64,000 nt of DNA from Vibrio rhizosphaerae. Lineage in GTDB: Bacteria > Pseudomonadota > Gammaproteobacteria > Enterobacterales > Vibrionaceae. The notes beneath the pieces are model-generated. The model saw only the letters and a list, made by a program, of their open reading frames with translations. It searched no databases and was not told the origin of the DNA. The stretch's first letter is position 1. Every line of letters begins with the position of its first letter. Of this stretch, positions 49,813 to 64,000 are shown in pieces. Where the stretch lies: the NCBI RefSeq assembly GCF_024347095.1, contig NZ_AP024903.1, forward strand, positions 1 through 64,000, in the 5' to 3' direction. The position numbers were made by a program, and so were the translations under genes.

Positions 49813-50778
49813 TTAATTGAGTCGTGTGCCTACTTCAAACCATTCGGCACGAGCATTGAGGATATCCTGAACCGGCATGGCTTTCTTACCGGGAACTTGC
49901 AGCTGTTCCAAAACCAGTACATCTTTGCCCGTTGCAATATGAATGCCTGTTTTATCGGCTCGGATGATCGTTCCGGCTGGCTGATCAGTTGAGGTGTGTT
50001 CAACATGGCTTTGCCAGACTTTAATGGCAGGGGTTGTGTCTGTTTTGCTATCAGTGACACAAAAATGGCTCACCGGCCAAGGGTTAAAGGCCCGGATACA
50101 ACGTTCAATAAAATCAGCCGGTTGTGACCAGTCGATGCGGGCTTCTTCTTTACTCAGTTTTTGCGCATAACTTGCCAGCTGGTCATCCTGACGAACGGGG
50201 GTTATTTGATCATCGCGAATTGCATCGAGTGCATCAATTAGTGCTTGTGGTCCTAAGTGAGCAAGTTTCTCGTACATCGAAGCACTGGTATCGGTTGATT
50301 CGATGGGTAGTTTTGCAATCGACAGCATGTCACCGGTATCTAATCCGGCATCCATCTGCATGATGGTCACGCCAGTTTCTGCATCTCCGGCCCAGATTGA
50401 ACGCTGGATCGGTGCGGCACCACGCCATTTGGGGAGAATCGATCCATGCACATTGATACAACCCAGTCTGGGTGCATCGAGTATGGCCTGAGGCAGTAAT
50501 AGTCCATAAGCCACCACCACCATCAAATCTGCATTGAGGTCAGCGAGTTGCTGTTTGCTTTCCGGTGATTTGAAATTTTCCGGCTGATAAACAGGGATTT
50601 GATGATCGATTGCTAAAGCCTTGACTGGGCTAGCGGTCAGTTTTTTACCGCGTCCAGCGGGGCGGTCAGGCTGAGTGTAAACTGCAATGACTTCATGCGC
50701 TGAAGACAATAATGCCGCCAAGTGACGGGCGGCAAAATCCGGGGTTCCGGCAAAAATAATTCTGAGTGGTTGACTCAC
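49813..50778 (-). CDS. fmt: Methionyl-tRNA formyltransferase
   Basis: Formylates initiator Met-tRNA using 10-formyl-THF. The 321-aa product has the N-terminal formyltransferase domain with [19 protein letters not shown], the catalytic [18 protein letters not shown] (Asn/His/Asp active site nearby) and the C-terminal OB-fold. Normal length. It lies 11 bp downstream of def and 48 bp upstream of rsmB. Confidence 0.96.
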   Translation of the reverse strand: MSQPLRIIFAGTPDFAARHLAALLSSAHEVIAVYTQPDRPAGRGKKLTASPVKALAIDHQIPVYQPENFKSPESKQQLADLNADLMVVVAYGLLLPQAILDAPRLGCINVHGSILPKWRGAAPIQRSIWAGDAETGVTIMQMDAGLDTGDMLSIAKLPIESTDTSASMYEKLAHLGPQALIDALDAIRDDQITPVRQDDQLASYAQKLSKEEARIDWSQPADFIERCIRAFNPWPVSHFCVTDSKTDTTPAIKVWQSHVEHTSTDQPAGTIIRADKTGIHIATGKDVLVLEQLQVPGKKAMPVQDILNARAEWFEVGTRLN

Positions 50779-50789
50779 CGTGACCTCAC

Positions 50790-51311
50790 TTATGCTTCAT
50801 TCTTCTTTTTTTCGTTGGCGCGTTTAATTTTCTCGAGCTTGTCTTTAATTCGTTTACGCTTCAGCGGAGAGAGGTAATCAACGAATAATTTCCCTTGCAG
50901 GTGATCCAACTCATGTTGTACACAGATAGCCAACAGATCGTCCGCTTCGAAGGTATATTCTTTGCCGTCTCGGTCTAAAGCTCGGACGGTGACTTCAGCC
51001 GCTCTCGGCACCAGTGCTCTTGCGCCCGGAACTGACAGACATCCTTCCTCGATACCATCTTCTCCCCGTTTTTCGATAATTTCAGGGTTGATTAATACAC
51101 GAGGTTGATCGCGCGTTTCCGAAACATCAATCACCACGATACGCTGATGGAAATCAACCTGCGTTGCCGCCAGACCAATACCATCTTCTTCGTACATGGT
51201 TTCGATCATGTCATCAACGAACTGTTGTATTTCAGGTGTGACTTCTTGAACGGGTTTTGCCACCGTTCTTAAACGTTCATCGGGAAAAGTTAATACTTGT
51301 AATACAGACAT
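50790..51311 (-). CDS. def: Peptide deformylase
   Basis: Removes the formyl group from nascent proteins. The 173-aa metalloenzyme has all three motifs: [10 protein letters not shown] (about 43-52), EEGCLSVPG with the metal Cys, and [12 protein letters not shown] with the two metal His and catalytic Glu. The ATG at 51311 ([25 protein letters not shown] start) is preferred to that at 51317. First gene of def-fmt-rsmB and divergent from dprA. Confidence 0.96.
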   Translation of the reverse strand: MSVLQVLTFPDERLRTVAKPVQEVTPEIQQFVDDMIETMYEEDGIGLAATQVDFHQRIVVIDVSETRDQPRVLINPEIIEKRGEDGIEEGCLSVPGARALVPRAAEVTVRALDRDGKEYTFEADDLLAICVQHELDHLQGKLFVDYLSPLKRKRIKDKLEKIKRANEKKKNEA

Positions 51312-51487
51312 ATACACTCAAATTGTTGAAATGTGCCGAAACAATAAAAAGTCCAATGCCCCAATTCTAGACATTTTAAGACCTAATTGACAGCATTGTG
51401 AGTGATAAATCGAAGTGATTATTAATTATCCGTCGATTAGACCATTGTTTTGCTAACTTACCACTGAGTATCAGGATATCTCCGTAG

Positions 51488-52648
51488 ATGGACCCATCAG
51501 CCTCGCATACGACCGAACATGATCGACTATTGATCTGGATAAAACTCTGTTTGACGCCACGTCTGGGAATTCAATCATTGTTAAAGCTAGTCAGCAAAGT
51601 ACCGCTCGATTCATTGAGTGATTATTCTGAGCAAGAGTGGTTTGCTTTGGGGCTGACGCCCACCCAGATCACTTATCTGCTCTCCAGCGCCGCAAAGCAA
51701 GTGGCTGAAGATTGCCTCGAATGGCAAGAGCGTGGCAATCATCGTCATATCCTCACTTATTTTTCACCCGATTATCCTGCTCTGTTGAAAGAAATTCCGT
51801 CTCCGCCGCCGCTGTTATTCGCACAGGGAGACATCACATTGCTGTCTGTCCCACAGATGGCTATTGTCGGGAGCCGACATGCCAGTATGCAAGGATTGCA
51901 AGATGCATGGCATTTTGCGAATGAGTTTGCTCAGCATCAGGTGGCAGTGACCAGTGGGTTGGCGTTAGGCATTGACGGACAGGCTCATCTGGGGGCACTC
52001 GATGGTGGTGGCAAAACCATTGCTGTGTTAGGGGCTGGCTTAGCACGTATCTATCCGGCCCGGCATCGGGGATTGGCTGAACGGATGCTTGAGCAACAAT
52101 CCGGTGTTTTGGTGTCAGAATTTTGTCCCTCAACACCACCGAAATCACAGAACTTCCCGCGCCGTAACCGGATAATCAGTGGGTTATCTTTGGGAGTATT
52201 GGTGATTGAAGCGGCCGAAAAAAGTGGATCGCTCATTACCGCAAGGTACGCTGCGGAGCAAAATCGGGATGTTTTTGTGATCCCGGGCGCTATTCATCAG
52301 CATGGTTATCGGGGCAGTAATGCATTAATTCGTGATGGTGCTTGCTTAGTTCAGAATATCGAACAGATACTCTCTGAAGTTGGTACATTATCTGCTTGGG
52401 TAAAGGAAGAAGAGAAGCAAGCCGATAAAATTCAGCAAAATGAACTTTTTCCGCCATTAATTGACGACGAAGAATTGCCATTTGCTGAACTGTTAGCTAA
52501 CGTAGGGGTAAAGGCGACACCAGTTGATATTCTTGCAGCGCGGACCCATATACCAGTTCATGAAGTGATGAGACAACTCCTGGAGTTGGAATTATCCGGG
52601 CACGTGATTGCAGTTGCTGGTGGCTATATTCGTAAGGGGAGGGGCTAG
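51488..52648 (+). CDS. dprA: DNA processing protein DprA (Smf)
   Basis: Binds incoming single-stranded DNA during natural transformation and loads RecA. The 386-aa protein has an N-terminal SAM-like region, a Rossmann-like DprA core ([56 protein letters not shown]) and a C-terminal winged-helix domain (about 330-386). Length is normal for vibrios. It starts a dprA-smg-yrdD unit and overlaps closely with smg. Confidence 0.95.
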   Translation: MDPSASHTTEHDRLLIWIKLCLTPRLGIQSLLKLVSKVPLDSLSDYSEQEWFALGLTPTQITYLLSSAAKQVAEDCLEWQERGNHRHILTYFSPDYPALLKEIPSPPPLLFAQGDITLLSVPQMAIVGSRHASMQGLQDAWHFANEFAQHQVAVTSGLALGIDGQAHLGALDGGGKTIAVLGAGLARIYPARHRGLAERMLEQQSGVLVSEFCPSTPPKSQNFPRRNRIISGLSLGVLVIEAAEKSGSLITARYAAEQNRDVFVIPGAIHQHGYRGSNALIRDGACLVQNIEQILSEVGTLSAWVKEEEKQADKIQQNELFPPLIDDEELPFAELLANVGVKATPVDILAARTHIPVHEVMRQLLELELSGHVIAVAGGYIRKGRG

Positions 52649-52650
52649 CT

Positions 52651-53127
52651 ATGATGATGGATATTCTTATGTATCTGTTCGAAACTTACATCCATAGCGA
52701 TGCTGAGTTACAAGTTGATCAAGATGAGTTAGAGGATGAGCTCCTGCGTGCAGGTTTTCATCAAAAAGAGATCTACAAAGCCCTCAACTGGTTGGAAGAA
52801 TTAGCATCACTACAACAGAGTGATGTGCATTCTCCGCTATCAATCAGTGCTGCAACAGCAATGCGAGTCTATACCGAGAAGGAAACAGCCCGACTTGATG
52901 TTGAATGCCGCGGATTCCTGTTGTTCCTTGAACAGATTAAAGTGTTGACGCCCGAAACCCGAGAAATGGTCATTGATCGAGTCATGGGATTAGAAACCAA
53001 TGAGTTTGAACTGGATGATTTGAAATGGATTATTCTGATGGTGCTGTTCAATGTTCCCGGTAATGAGAGTGCCTATACGCTGATGGAAGAATGGCTGTAT
53101 ACCAAAGAGCAAGGCATTTTGCACTGA
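52651..53127 (+). CDS. smg: Smg family protein (DUF494)
   Basis: A 158-aa acidic, all-helical protein with the conserved start [19 protein letters not shown] and ending [13 protein letters not shown]. Function is unknown despite its steady linkage to dprA (smf). It begins two bases after the dprA stop; three successive ATG codons (52651, 52654 and shortly after) are possible starts, and MMDILMYL fits the family. Confidence 0.92.
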   Translation: MMMDILMYLFETYIHSDAELQVDQDELEDELLRAGFHQKEIYKALNWLEELASLQQSDVHSPLSISAATAMRVYTEKETARLDVECRGFLLFLEQIKVLTPETREMVIDRVMGLETNEFELDDLKWIILMVLFNVPGNESAYTLMEEWLYTKEQGILH

Positions 53128-53137
53128 TAGAGATGCA

Positions 53138-53719
53138 ATGAGTCGTCATATAGATCAGCAATTATTTTCTGCCCATGAGCATGCTTTAGACGAAGCTGAG
53201 CCCTGCCCTGAATGTGGTAGCGAGTTACAGTTACGGCATGGTAAACATGGGGCATTTTGGGGCTGTTCTGCGTATCCGGCGTGTGATTATATTCGCCCCC
53301 GTCATCAGCACGATGGCCATATCGTGAAAGCTTTGGGTGTGCCCTGTCCTGAATGTGGCCATGAACTGGTCTTAAGGCAGGGCCGTTATGGCATGTTTAT
53401 CGGCTGTAGTCATTTTCCACAGTGTCATCATATCGAATCTTCTGACCCCCCCAAGAATGAGCAATCCCATGACGTGAGTTGTCCCGAATGTCATACGGGG
53501 CATCTGGTTGAACGAAAGTCCCGTTTTGGTAAGACTTTCTGGGCTTGTGATCAGTATCCGAAGTGTAAGTTTGCTATCAATTCTCCGCCTGTCATGGGCC
53601 AATGCAGCGCGTGTGGCTTTCCGCTCCTCGTGGAGAAAAAATCAGCGGCCGGTGTAACATTGATTTGTGCTGCACGGCGTTGTGGTCATCTCCAAGAGCG
53701 TGAATCATTGAATTGCTGA
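53138..53719 (+). CDS. yrdD: Topoisomerase-type zinc-ribbon protein (YrdD-like)
   Basis: A 193-aa protein with four tandem zinc ribbons of the kind at the C terminus of DNA topoisomerase I: CPECGSEL...CSAYPAC, CPECGHEL...CSHFPQC, CPECHTGH...CDQYPKC and a final CSACGFPLL...CAARRC. There is no topoisomerase catalytic domain. Each ribbon should bind one zinc and nucleic acid. It is the third gene of the dprA-smg unit, 11 bp after smg. Role unknown. Confidence 0.9.
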   Translation: MSRHIDQQLFSAHEHALDEAEPCPECGSELQLRHGKHGAFWGCSAYPACDYIRPRHQHDGHIVKALGVPCPECGHELVLRQGRYGMFIGCSHFPQCHHIESSDPPKNEQSHDVSCPECHTGHLVERKSRFGKTFWACDQYPKCKFAINSPPVMGQCSACGFPLLVEKKSAAGVTLICAARRCGHLQERESLNC

Positions 53720-53735
53720 CTGATGGGATGAAGCA

Positions 53736-53757
53736 CCAAGGGCAGTTATACCCTTGG
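53736..53757. terminator. Weak hairpin terminator between yrdD and purK
   Basis: CCAAGGG-cagttata-CCCTTGG is a 7-bp perfect stem flanked by a direct repeat CTGATGGGATG (53720 and 53758). No T-tract. Confidence 0.4.
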
Positions 53758-53857
53758 CTGATGGGATGTATAACGCTCGGTTAGATTGTGAAAATCCATT
53801 CCCCGATCATTGTATGACAGGCGGTTGTCTGACCGAAGGCGGCCAGTGCCGCTCTGA

Positions 53858-54988
53858 TTATTGGTGTTGGCTGGTGAATTGATGCACCGCTGGAAATGCG
53901 TCTGCCGGAAGTATATCAGCAAGCGAACAGATGATGCGCTCTAGCTCGGCATAGTAATCGGCACTGACATTAATATGGCCCATCTTTCTACCGGCCCGCT
54001 TTTCTTTACCATACCAGTGAATATGACACCCTTCCGTGGCCAGAATTTCTGACGGGAGTGTATCTTCGCCGAGAATATTGACCATACAGGTCGGTCGGAT
54101 CAACTTCGTACTGCCCAGCGGCAAACCGCATACCGCGCGGAGATGATTCTCGAACTGACAGGTATCAGCTCCCTGTTGTGTCCAGTGCCCTGAGTTATGG
54201 ACCCGAGGCGCAATCTCGTTCACGAGTAGTTGCCCCTGAACATCGAAAAATTCCAGTGCAAGCACCCCCACATAATTGAGGGTATTGGCAACGGCTTCAA
54301 ACATGGTTTTGGCTTGTTGCTGCAACGCTTGCGCATCTATCGAGGTCGACAGGCTGAGCACGCCATCGGTGTGAATATTTTCTGACAGTGGGTAAACCAC
54401 CCACTCGCCGTTTCGACCTCGCGCACCAACCAGTGATACTTCACGATCAAAAGGAACGAACTCTTCAGCAACAATCGCTTGGTTGTCACTGGCTTCAATG
54501 CATTGCTGCATTTCCGGCCAGATCTTATCGGCATCTGTTGTCGATTTTAATCGCCATTGACCTTTTCCATCGTAGCCGCCTAACGCGCTCTTGAGAACCA
54601 TTGGTATACCCACATGGCGGATCGCACTGTCAAAATCATCGCGAGTTTTGATGACGAAATATTTGGCATTTTTGACGCCGGCTTCATCCAGTAATGCTTT
54701 TTCCAGACGACGATCACCACCAGTCTTAATTGCTTGTGCGCTCGGGAGTAATTTGCCACTTTGTTCACACAAATGCAGGATATCATGAGGAATGTGTTCA
54801 AACTCGGCGGTAATCACATCCGCTTGCTGGATGGCATTCTCCAGACTATGGCCTTGCACTTCCTGAGTCAGCGGATGAATCATCTGACCGCTGACCACAT
54901 CGAAGGCACTAATGTGAATATTGAGCGGGGCACCGGCAAGTGACATCATCCGTGCAAGTTGACCCGCGCCTAAGACAAGTACATGCAT
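53858..54988 (-). CDS. purK: N5-carboxyaminoimidazole ribonucleotide synthase
   Basis: ATP-grasp enzyme that carboxylates AIR in purine synthesis. The 376-aa protein starts [20 protein letters not shown] and has the ATP-grasp region [17 protein letters not shown] (about 129-145), [17 protein letters not shown] and the metal-binding [15 protein letters not shown]. It follows purE by five bases, so they are translationally close. Confidence 0.96.
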   Translation of the reverse strand: MHVLVLGAGQLARMMSLAGAPLNIHISAFDVVSGQMIHPLTQEVQGHSLENAIQQADVITAEFEHIPHDILHLCEQSGKLLPSAQAIKTGGDRRLEKALLDEAGVKNAKYFVIKTRDDFDSAIRHVGIPMVLKSALGGYDGKGQWRLKSTTDADKIWPEMQQCIEASDNQAIVAEEFVPFDREVSLVGARGRNGEWVVYPLSENIHTDGVLSLSTSIDAQALQQQAKTMFEAVANTLNYVGVLALEFFDVQGQLLVNEIAPRVHNSGHWTQQGADTCQFENHLRAVCGLPLGSTKLIRPTCMVNILGEDTLPSEILATEGCHIHWYGKEKRAGRKMGHINVSADYYAELERIICSLADILPADAFPAVHQFTSQHQ

Positions 54989-54993
54989 ACGGC

Positions 54994-55479
54994 TTATTCC
55001 TCCGTTGGATCGGGATTGGCAAGAACGGTATCTGTTTGCGACTGGCGGAATGCTTCCACTTTCTGCATGACCTGTTCATCATGAACACCGATAATTTGGG
55101 CGGCCAGAATCCCTGCGTTGGCTGCCCCTGCTTCACCAATGGCTAGGGTGCCGACAGCGATACCTTTCGGCATCTGCACGATAGACAGGAGTGAATCTAT
55201 GCCTTTGAGTGCTTTAGATTGAACCGGGACGCCCAGCACTGGCAGACTGGTAAAGGCGGCGGCCATGCCTGGTAAATGAGCTGCGCCACCGGCACCTGCA
55301 ATGATCACTTTTAGACCGCGTGCTTTCGCCTGACTAGCATAGTCGGCCAGTAACTGAGGTGTGCGATGTGCTGAAACTACTTTTGTTTCATATTCAATAC
55401 CGAATTGCTCTAACATTTCGGCGGCAAGCTTCATGGTTGGCCAATCGGACTTCGAGCCCATTATAATTCCGACTTTCAT
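54994..55479 (-). CDS. purE: N5-carboxyaminoimidazole ribonucleotide mutase
   Basis: Moves the carboxyl group in the purine pathway step after PurK. The 161-aa class I PurE from ATG 55479 has [13 protein letters not shown], the catalytic [14 protein letters not shown] and [13 protein letters not shown]. An in-frame ATG at 55530 adds 17 unrelated residues; GAAGGAATCTGAG precedes the chosen start. The C terminus (about 155 on) is slightly longer than the E. coli enzyme. Confidence 0.96.
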   Translation of the reverse strand: MKVGIIMGSKSDWPTMKLAAEMLEQFGIEYETKVVSAHRTPQLLADYASQAKARGLKVIIAGAGGAAHLPGMAAAFTSLPVLGVPVQSKALKGIDSLLSIVQMPKGIAVGTLAIGEAGAANAGILAAQIIGVHDEQVMQKVEAFRQSQTDTVLANPDPTEE

Positions 55480-55682
55480 CTCAGATTCCTTCAGGTTCGT
55501 TGCAATGCTCAAGTATGTTGATGATATCAATATGCGACAATTTTGCGCGCATTATACGGGGAAATATGCTTAAGGAAAACGTTTGCGTCGAGAGAGTTTC
55601 TCGATCATTTGTTTTCGTGCAAAATTGATTTCGTTTTCTGGCATGATCGTTTGTACACTAGTGGCATCGTCATCCAAGCATA

Positions 55683-57184
<1,502 letters not shown>

Positions 57185-57250
57185 CAGTTTTCATCGGGAG
57201 TGATAGGGTCAAATGATTCTTTTCTATTTTCTTTGAGTGAAGGCAGGGAC

Positions 57251-58114
57251 ATGGCTTATCAGGAACAGTATGCGGTATTCGGCAACCCAATCGGTCACAG
57301 TAAATCTCCTTTTATACAGACGTTGTTTGCTCGCCAGACCAATCAAGACATGGTTTATACGGCTGAGCTTGCGCCTGTTGATGGGTTTGAAACGGCAGTG
57401 GATACTTTTTTTTCTCAGGGAGGAAAAGGCTGTAATGTCACTGTGCCTTTTAAAGAAGAAGCCTATGCGTTTGCTGATCAACTGACCGAGCGGGCTAAAA
57501 TTGCCGGTGCGGTCAATACGCTCAAGAAGCTCGATGACGGAGGTATTCTCGGCGACAATACTGATGGTGCAGGCTTGGTTCAGGATTTATTGCAGTATCA
57601 GGTGCCTTTGCAGGGCGCAAAAATTCTGTTAATCGGTGCGGGTGGTGCGGCAAAAGGGGTGATTCATCCGTTATTAGCACAATCCCCTGACTCGATTGTG
57701 ATTACCAACAGGACCTTCAGTAAAGCACAAGATCTTGCGACTTGTTTCCGGGAACACAACAATCAACATCAAGTATCTGCAACACCCGTCCAGATTTCTG
57801 CTCAACCCATGTCCGGGATTCAGGAAGCATTTGATGTGGTGATTAATTCAACTTCAGCTAGCCTGTCCGGAGAACTGCCGGATATCTCCGGTGAGATTTT
57901 TGCCGCCAATAGCGTGGCTTATGACATGATGTACGGCAAAGGACTCACGGTCTTTAATCAATGGGCGGTGACGCATGGTTGTGCGCATGCTTATGATGGC
58001 TTGGGAATGTTAGTGGGACAAGCCGCAGAAAGTTTTATGCTATGGCGTGGCATTCGTCCCGGGACGCGGCAGATATTAAGTGAACTGAGACGGAATCTGG
58101 AAGGTAGCCTGTGA
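57251..58114 (+). CDS. aroE: Shikimate dehydrogenase
   Basis: NADPH-dependent reduction of 3-dehydroshikimate. The 287-aa product from ATG 57251 begins [20 protein letters not shown], with the catalytic Lys in [23 protein letters not shown] and the NADP loop [22 protein letters not shown]. It is about ten residues longer than E. coli AroE. The ATG at 57200 is rejected because the protein family starts at the chosen site, with GCAGGGAC as ribosome binding site. It overlaps the next gene by four bases. Confidence 0.95.
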   Translation: MAYQEQYAVFGNPIGHSKSPFIQTLFARQTNQDMVYTAELAPVDGFETAVDTFFSQGGKGCNVTVPFKEEAYAFADQLTERAKIAGAVNTLKKLDDGGILGDNTDGAGLVQDLLQYQVPLQGAKILLIGAGGAAKGVIHPLLAQSPDSIVITNRTFSKAQDLATCFREHNNQHQVSATPVQISAQPMSGIQEAFDVVINSTSASLSGELPDISGEIFAANSVAYDMMYGKGLTVFNQWAVTHGCAHAYDGLGMLVGQAAESFMLWRGIRPGTRQILSELRRNLEGSL

Positions 58115-58383
58115 ATCAGTCAATCATTTTTCCTGATGTGCAATCTTGGAATGAAGATGCCCGGCACATTGTTTTTCCTGCTCAGTGTCAAGGGGCTTTG
58201 ATTGAGTGCATTGTGACCGTTGCCGTGCTGGAAGAACTTTCTGGTCAATCGATCACAAGTCAGGAAGACGCCATCCGTTTTTTTTCCCTGTACCGTTTCG
58301 ATTTGGAAGAGTTGGCCGAGCAGCTCATTGACGATGAAGCGTACAATGCGCTCGGACAAATCGATCTGGTCGTCGGTAAGTAA
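58111..58383 (+). CDS. DUF1488 protein
   Basis: A 90-aa acidic protein matching the small DUF1488 family: [33 protein letters not shown] start (residues 7-35) and [20 protein letters not shown] near the end. GTGA overlap with the aroE stop implies coupled translation. Function is unknown. It converges directly on the gamma-carbonic anhydrase gene, with no gap. Confidence 0.85.
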   Translation: MNQSIIFPDVQSWNEDARHIVFPAQCQGALIECIVTVAVLEELSGQSITSQEDAIRFFSLYRFDLEELAEQLIDDEAYNALGQIDLVVGK

Positions 58384-58932
58384 TTAGAGATCTTCTACCT
58401 GATGGAGAAAGTCATCTTTATTCTGAACGTAGTTTTCTGCTGATTTAAGTAAGAAGGCGCGTTCTTCATCTGTTAGCGGGCGAGCTCGTTTGGCTGGGTT
58501 GCCCATGTAAATGTAGCCGCTTTGCAGTGTTTTGTTGGGGGGAACCAAACTCCCGGCACCGATAACGACCTCGCTCTCTATCGTGACACCATCAAGAATA
58601 ATGCTGCCCATCCCAACCAGAACCCGGTCCTGAATCGTACAGCCATGGAGCATCGCTTTATGGCCAACGGTTACATCATTGCCAATAATCAGTGGGTAAC
58701 CATTTGGGTTCGCGGCATTTTTGTGTGTGACATGAAGAACAGTCCCATCCTGAATGTTGGTTCTCTTACCAATATGTATATGGTTCACATCGCCTCGGGC
58801 AGCAACGAAAGGCCAAATGCTGGAGTCGTCACCGATGCGAATATCTCCGACCAACACAGCCGTACTATCAACATAGACACGCAGCCCGAGTTCGGGAGCG
58901 ATCCCTTTATAACGTCGAATTGAACTCATCAT
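58384..58932 (-). CDS. yrdA: Gamma-class carbonic anhydrase family protein (YrdA-like)
   Basis: A 182-aa left-handed beta-helix protein with hexapeptide repeats (VLVGDIRIGDDSSIWPFVAA, NIQDGTVLHVTHKN, IGNDVTVGHKAMLHGCTIQD, VLVGMGSIILDGVTIE). The three metal-binding histidines (in HVTH, VGH and HGC) are present, so it may have carbonic-anhydrase-like activity, but many YrdA proteins show none. ATG 58929 is equally likely. GAGGAGAAC precedes the start. Confidence 0.92.
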   Translation of the reverse strand: MMSSIRRYKGIAPELGLRVYVDSTAVLVGDIRIGDDSSIWPFVAARGDVNHIHIGKRTNIQDGTVLHVTHKNAANPNGYPLIIGNDVTVGHKAMLHGCTIQDRVLVGMGSIILDGVTIESEVVIGAGSLVPPNKTLQSGYIYMGNPAKRARPLTDEERAFLLKSAENYVQNKDDFLHQVEDL

Positions 58933-59106
58933 GTTCTCCTCAAAATATGTGTTTATTCTTCTAATTAAATTCTTTCCGTTACGTTTCCGTTAGATATAGA
59001 TACGTAGAACTAAGGATAATGGCTTTTCGGTTTGGAGTAAAAATAGACTTTCTGCTTAAAAAGCGCTCGGTTGATTAAAAACAGGGAAAAACTTAGTAAA
59101 AAGGGC

Positions 59107-59134
59107 TTGCCAATCGGAAGACGATGCCTATAAT
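59107..59134 (+). promoter_or_regulatory. rRNA operon promoter P1
   Basis: TTGCCA (59107-59112), 16-bp spacer, TATAAT (59129-59134), then GC-rich GCCCCT, a discriminator-like sequence typical of stringently controlled rRNA promoters. A/T-rich upstream DNA could be an UP element. Confidence 0.75.
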
Positions 59135-59222
59135 GCCCCTCGCTGACACGGGATAGCGGAGAGAAATCCCCGCTGGCTGTGTAAGCCCGGTCTTCACCGG
59201 AGAATAAATCTGAAAAAAGTGT

Positions 59223-59250
59223 TTGACACCAAGATTTATCTCGCTAGAAT
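59223..59250 (+). promoter_or_regulatory. rRNA operon promoter P2
   Basis: TTGACA (59223-59228), 16-bp spacer and TAGAAT (59245-59250), about 115 bp after P1, the usual tandem layout of rrn operons. Confidence 0.75.
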
Positions 59251-59285
59251 GACCGCCTCTTCAAACGGAGAACGTTGTGAAGAAA

Positions 59286-59296
59286 GCTCTTTAACA
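59286..59296 (+). promoter_or_regulatory. rrn leader boxA antitermination site
   Basis: GCTCTTTAACA, a match to the boxA core that binds NusB-NusE in the rRNA leader. Confidence 0.75.
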
Positions 59297-59516
59297 ATAT
59301 AGACCAATCAATCTGTGTGGGCACTCGTCGATAAATATCCAAAAAGATTTTATCAATGAATCGAGTGACCAAATCAAGTTGAATACAGGCAACTGTTATT
59401 CAACAAGAGCACAGTCAATTCAACATTACTTATGTAATGTCACTTTTTGCTTCTGCTCTTAAAGCAGAGACAAAAAGCAGTATTCATTGAGCCGACACAT
59501 CGTGTCACAAAAACTT

Positions 59517-61058
<1,542 letters not shown>

Positions 61059-61159
61059 CGTAAAGATATTTTGGATGAGTGTCCACACAGATTGATTTGG
61101 TTTATAACAGAGCGCGTTGCGATGTGATTTTTCGGATGAGAAGTCATTAAGCAGACAAT

Positions 61160-61235
61160 GTCCCGTTCGTCTAGAGGCCTAGGACACCGCCCTTTCACGG
61201 CGGTAACAGGGGTTCGACTCCCCTACGGGATACCA
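61160..61235 (+). tRNA. tRNA-Glu (TTC)
   Basis: A 76-nt cloverleaf: acceptor GTCCCGT/ACGGGAT (one G-U pair), anticodon loop CTTTCAC with TTC at 61194-61196, T-loop GGTTCGACTCC and encoded CCA. It is the only tRNA in the 16S-23S spacer. Confidence 0.98.
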
Positions 61236-61670
61236 TTTTTAAGTATATTGAAACAGTATATTTAAACATGGTTTTGTCGATACAAAATCATTGCTCTTTA
61301 ACAATTTGGAAAGCTGACAAAATAATGTTTGTTTCTTTTAGAAACAGATGATTATTTGTAAAAGTTCTCAATACTTTCTCGAAAGAGAAAGACCAACACA
61401 ATCGAGTGTTCTTGGGAATACACAGGCAACTGTGTATTCAAATTGAGTCCGGCAAAACCAAGTCACACACTCATGTATAAAATATTGTGTGACACCTAAT
61501 TAGTTGATGATATCAACCCTTAGGTTTTTGCGCTGAGGATTTTTGCCTGAGACAAGGCAGCAAGAAGGATGTCGCAGGGCGCTATCGTCTGATAGCAACC
61601 AAGCAGCCTTCGATGCTAACGCCGTATTCAGGGAAAAAGACCAAGCAAAAAAGACTTCTTCGGGTTGTAT
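61236..61670 (+). other. 16S-23S internal transcribed spacer, 3' part
   Basis: The 435 bases between tRNA-Glu and 23S contain a second boxA (TGCTCTTTAACA at 61292-61303) and sequences that pair with the 23S flank for RNase III processing. No gene was seen. Confidence 0.8.

Positions 61671-64000
<2,330 letters not shown>

Overview
The window is a near-origin piece of the large chromosome of a Vibrio (Gammaproteobacteria, Vibrionaceae). The basis for this is the gene order dnaA-dnaN-recF-gyrB, then ibpA, avtA, glyS-glyQ, mneA, ilvGMEDA, comM, dsbA-srkA, trkH-trkA, rsmB-fmt-def, dprA-smg-yrdD, purK-purE, tsaC-hemF-aroE and an rRNA operon. From memory this is the V. cholerae chromosome I order, and the 16S gene and the single tRNA-Glu in the rRNA spacer fit. 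The species cannot be fixed by reading alone.

Layout. 1-6160: replication initiation and DNA gyrase genes. 6200-9650: a small heat-shock protein with its own heat-control signals, the MsrPQ methionine sulfoxide repair pair and an acetyltransferase. 9699-21270: avtA, then an accessory block of about 10 kb on the minus strand. It encodes an ABC importer, the two DUF1989 proteins (carboxyguanidine deiminase subunits), a biotin-dependent carboxylase of the urea/guanidine carboxylase family and allophanate hydrolase. The operon starts with a sigma54-type promoter, two NtrC-like sites upstream and a guanidine-I (ykkC) riboswitch in its leader. Together these describe a guanidine-to-ammonia assimilation pathway under nitrogen and ligand control. 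21334-25270: glycyl-tRNA synthetase and the manganese exporter mneA behind a yybP-ykoY riboswitch. 25400-29330: a lone type VI secretion hcp gene with a complete sigma54 enhancer architecture, an HDOD protein, a TPR lipoprotein, tusA and two small membrane proteins. 29417-35990: ilvGMEDA with a leader peptide and attenuator. 36200-58930: comM, an acyltransferase, dsbA, srkA, a chemoreceptor, yihD, a small unlisted ORF, Spo0M-like and hemolysin III-like proteins, potassium uptake, tRNA/rRNA modification and purine, heme and shikimate genes. 58933-64000: rRNA leader with two promoters, 16S, tRNA-Glu(TTC) and the first about 2.3 kb of 23S.

Most of the window is conserved housekeeping DNA. The parts most worth attention are the layered control of the guanidine operon, the hcp promoter (three dyads, an IHF site and a -24/-12 element), the ROSE-like thermometer before ibpA, the ilv attenuator, a 54-codon ORF before yihD, and a 115-bp inverted-repeat element between dsbA and srkA. 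No transposase, integrase, prophage gene or CRISPR array was seen.
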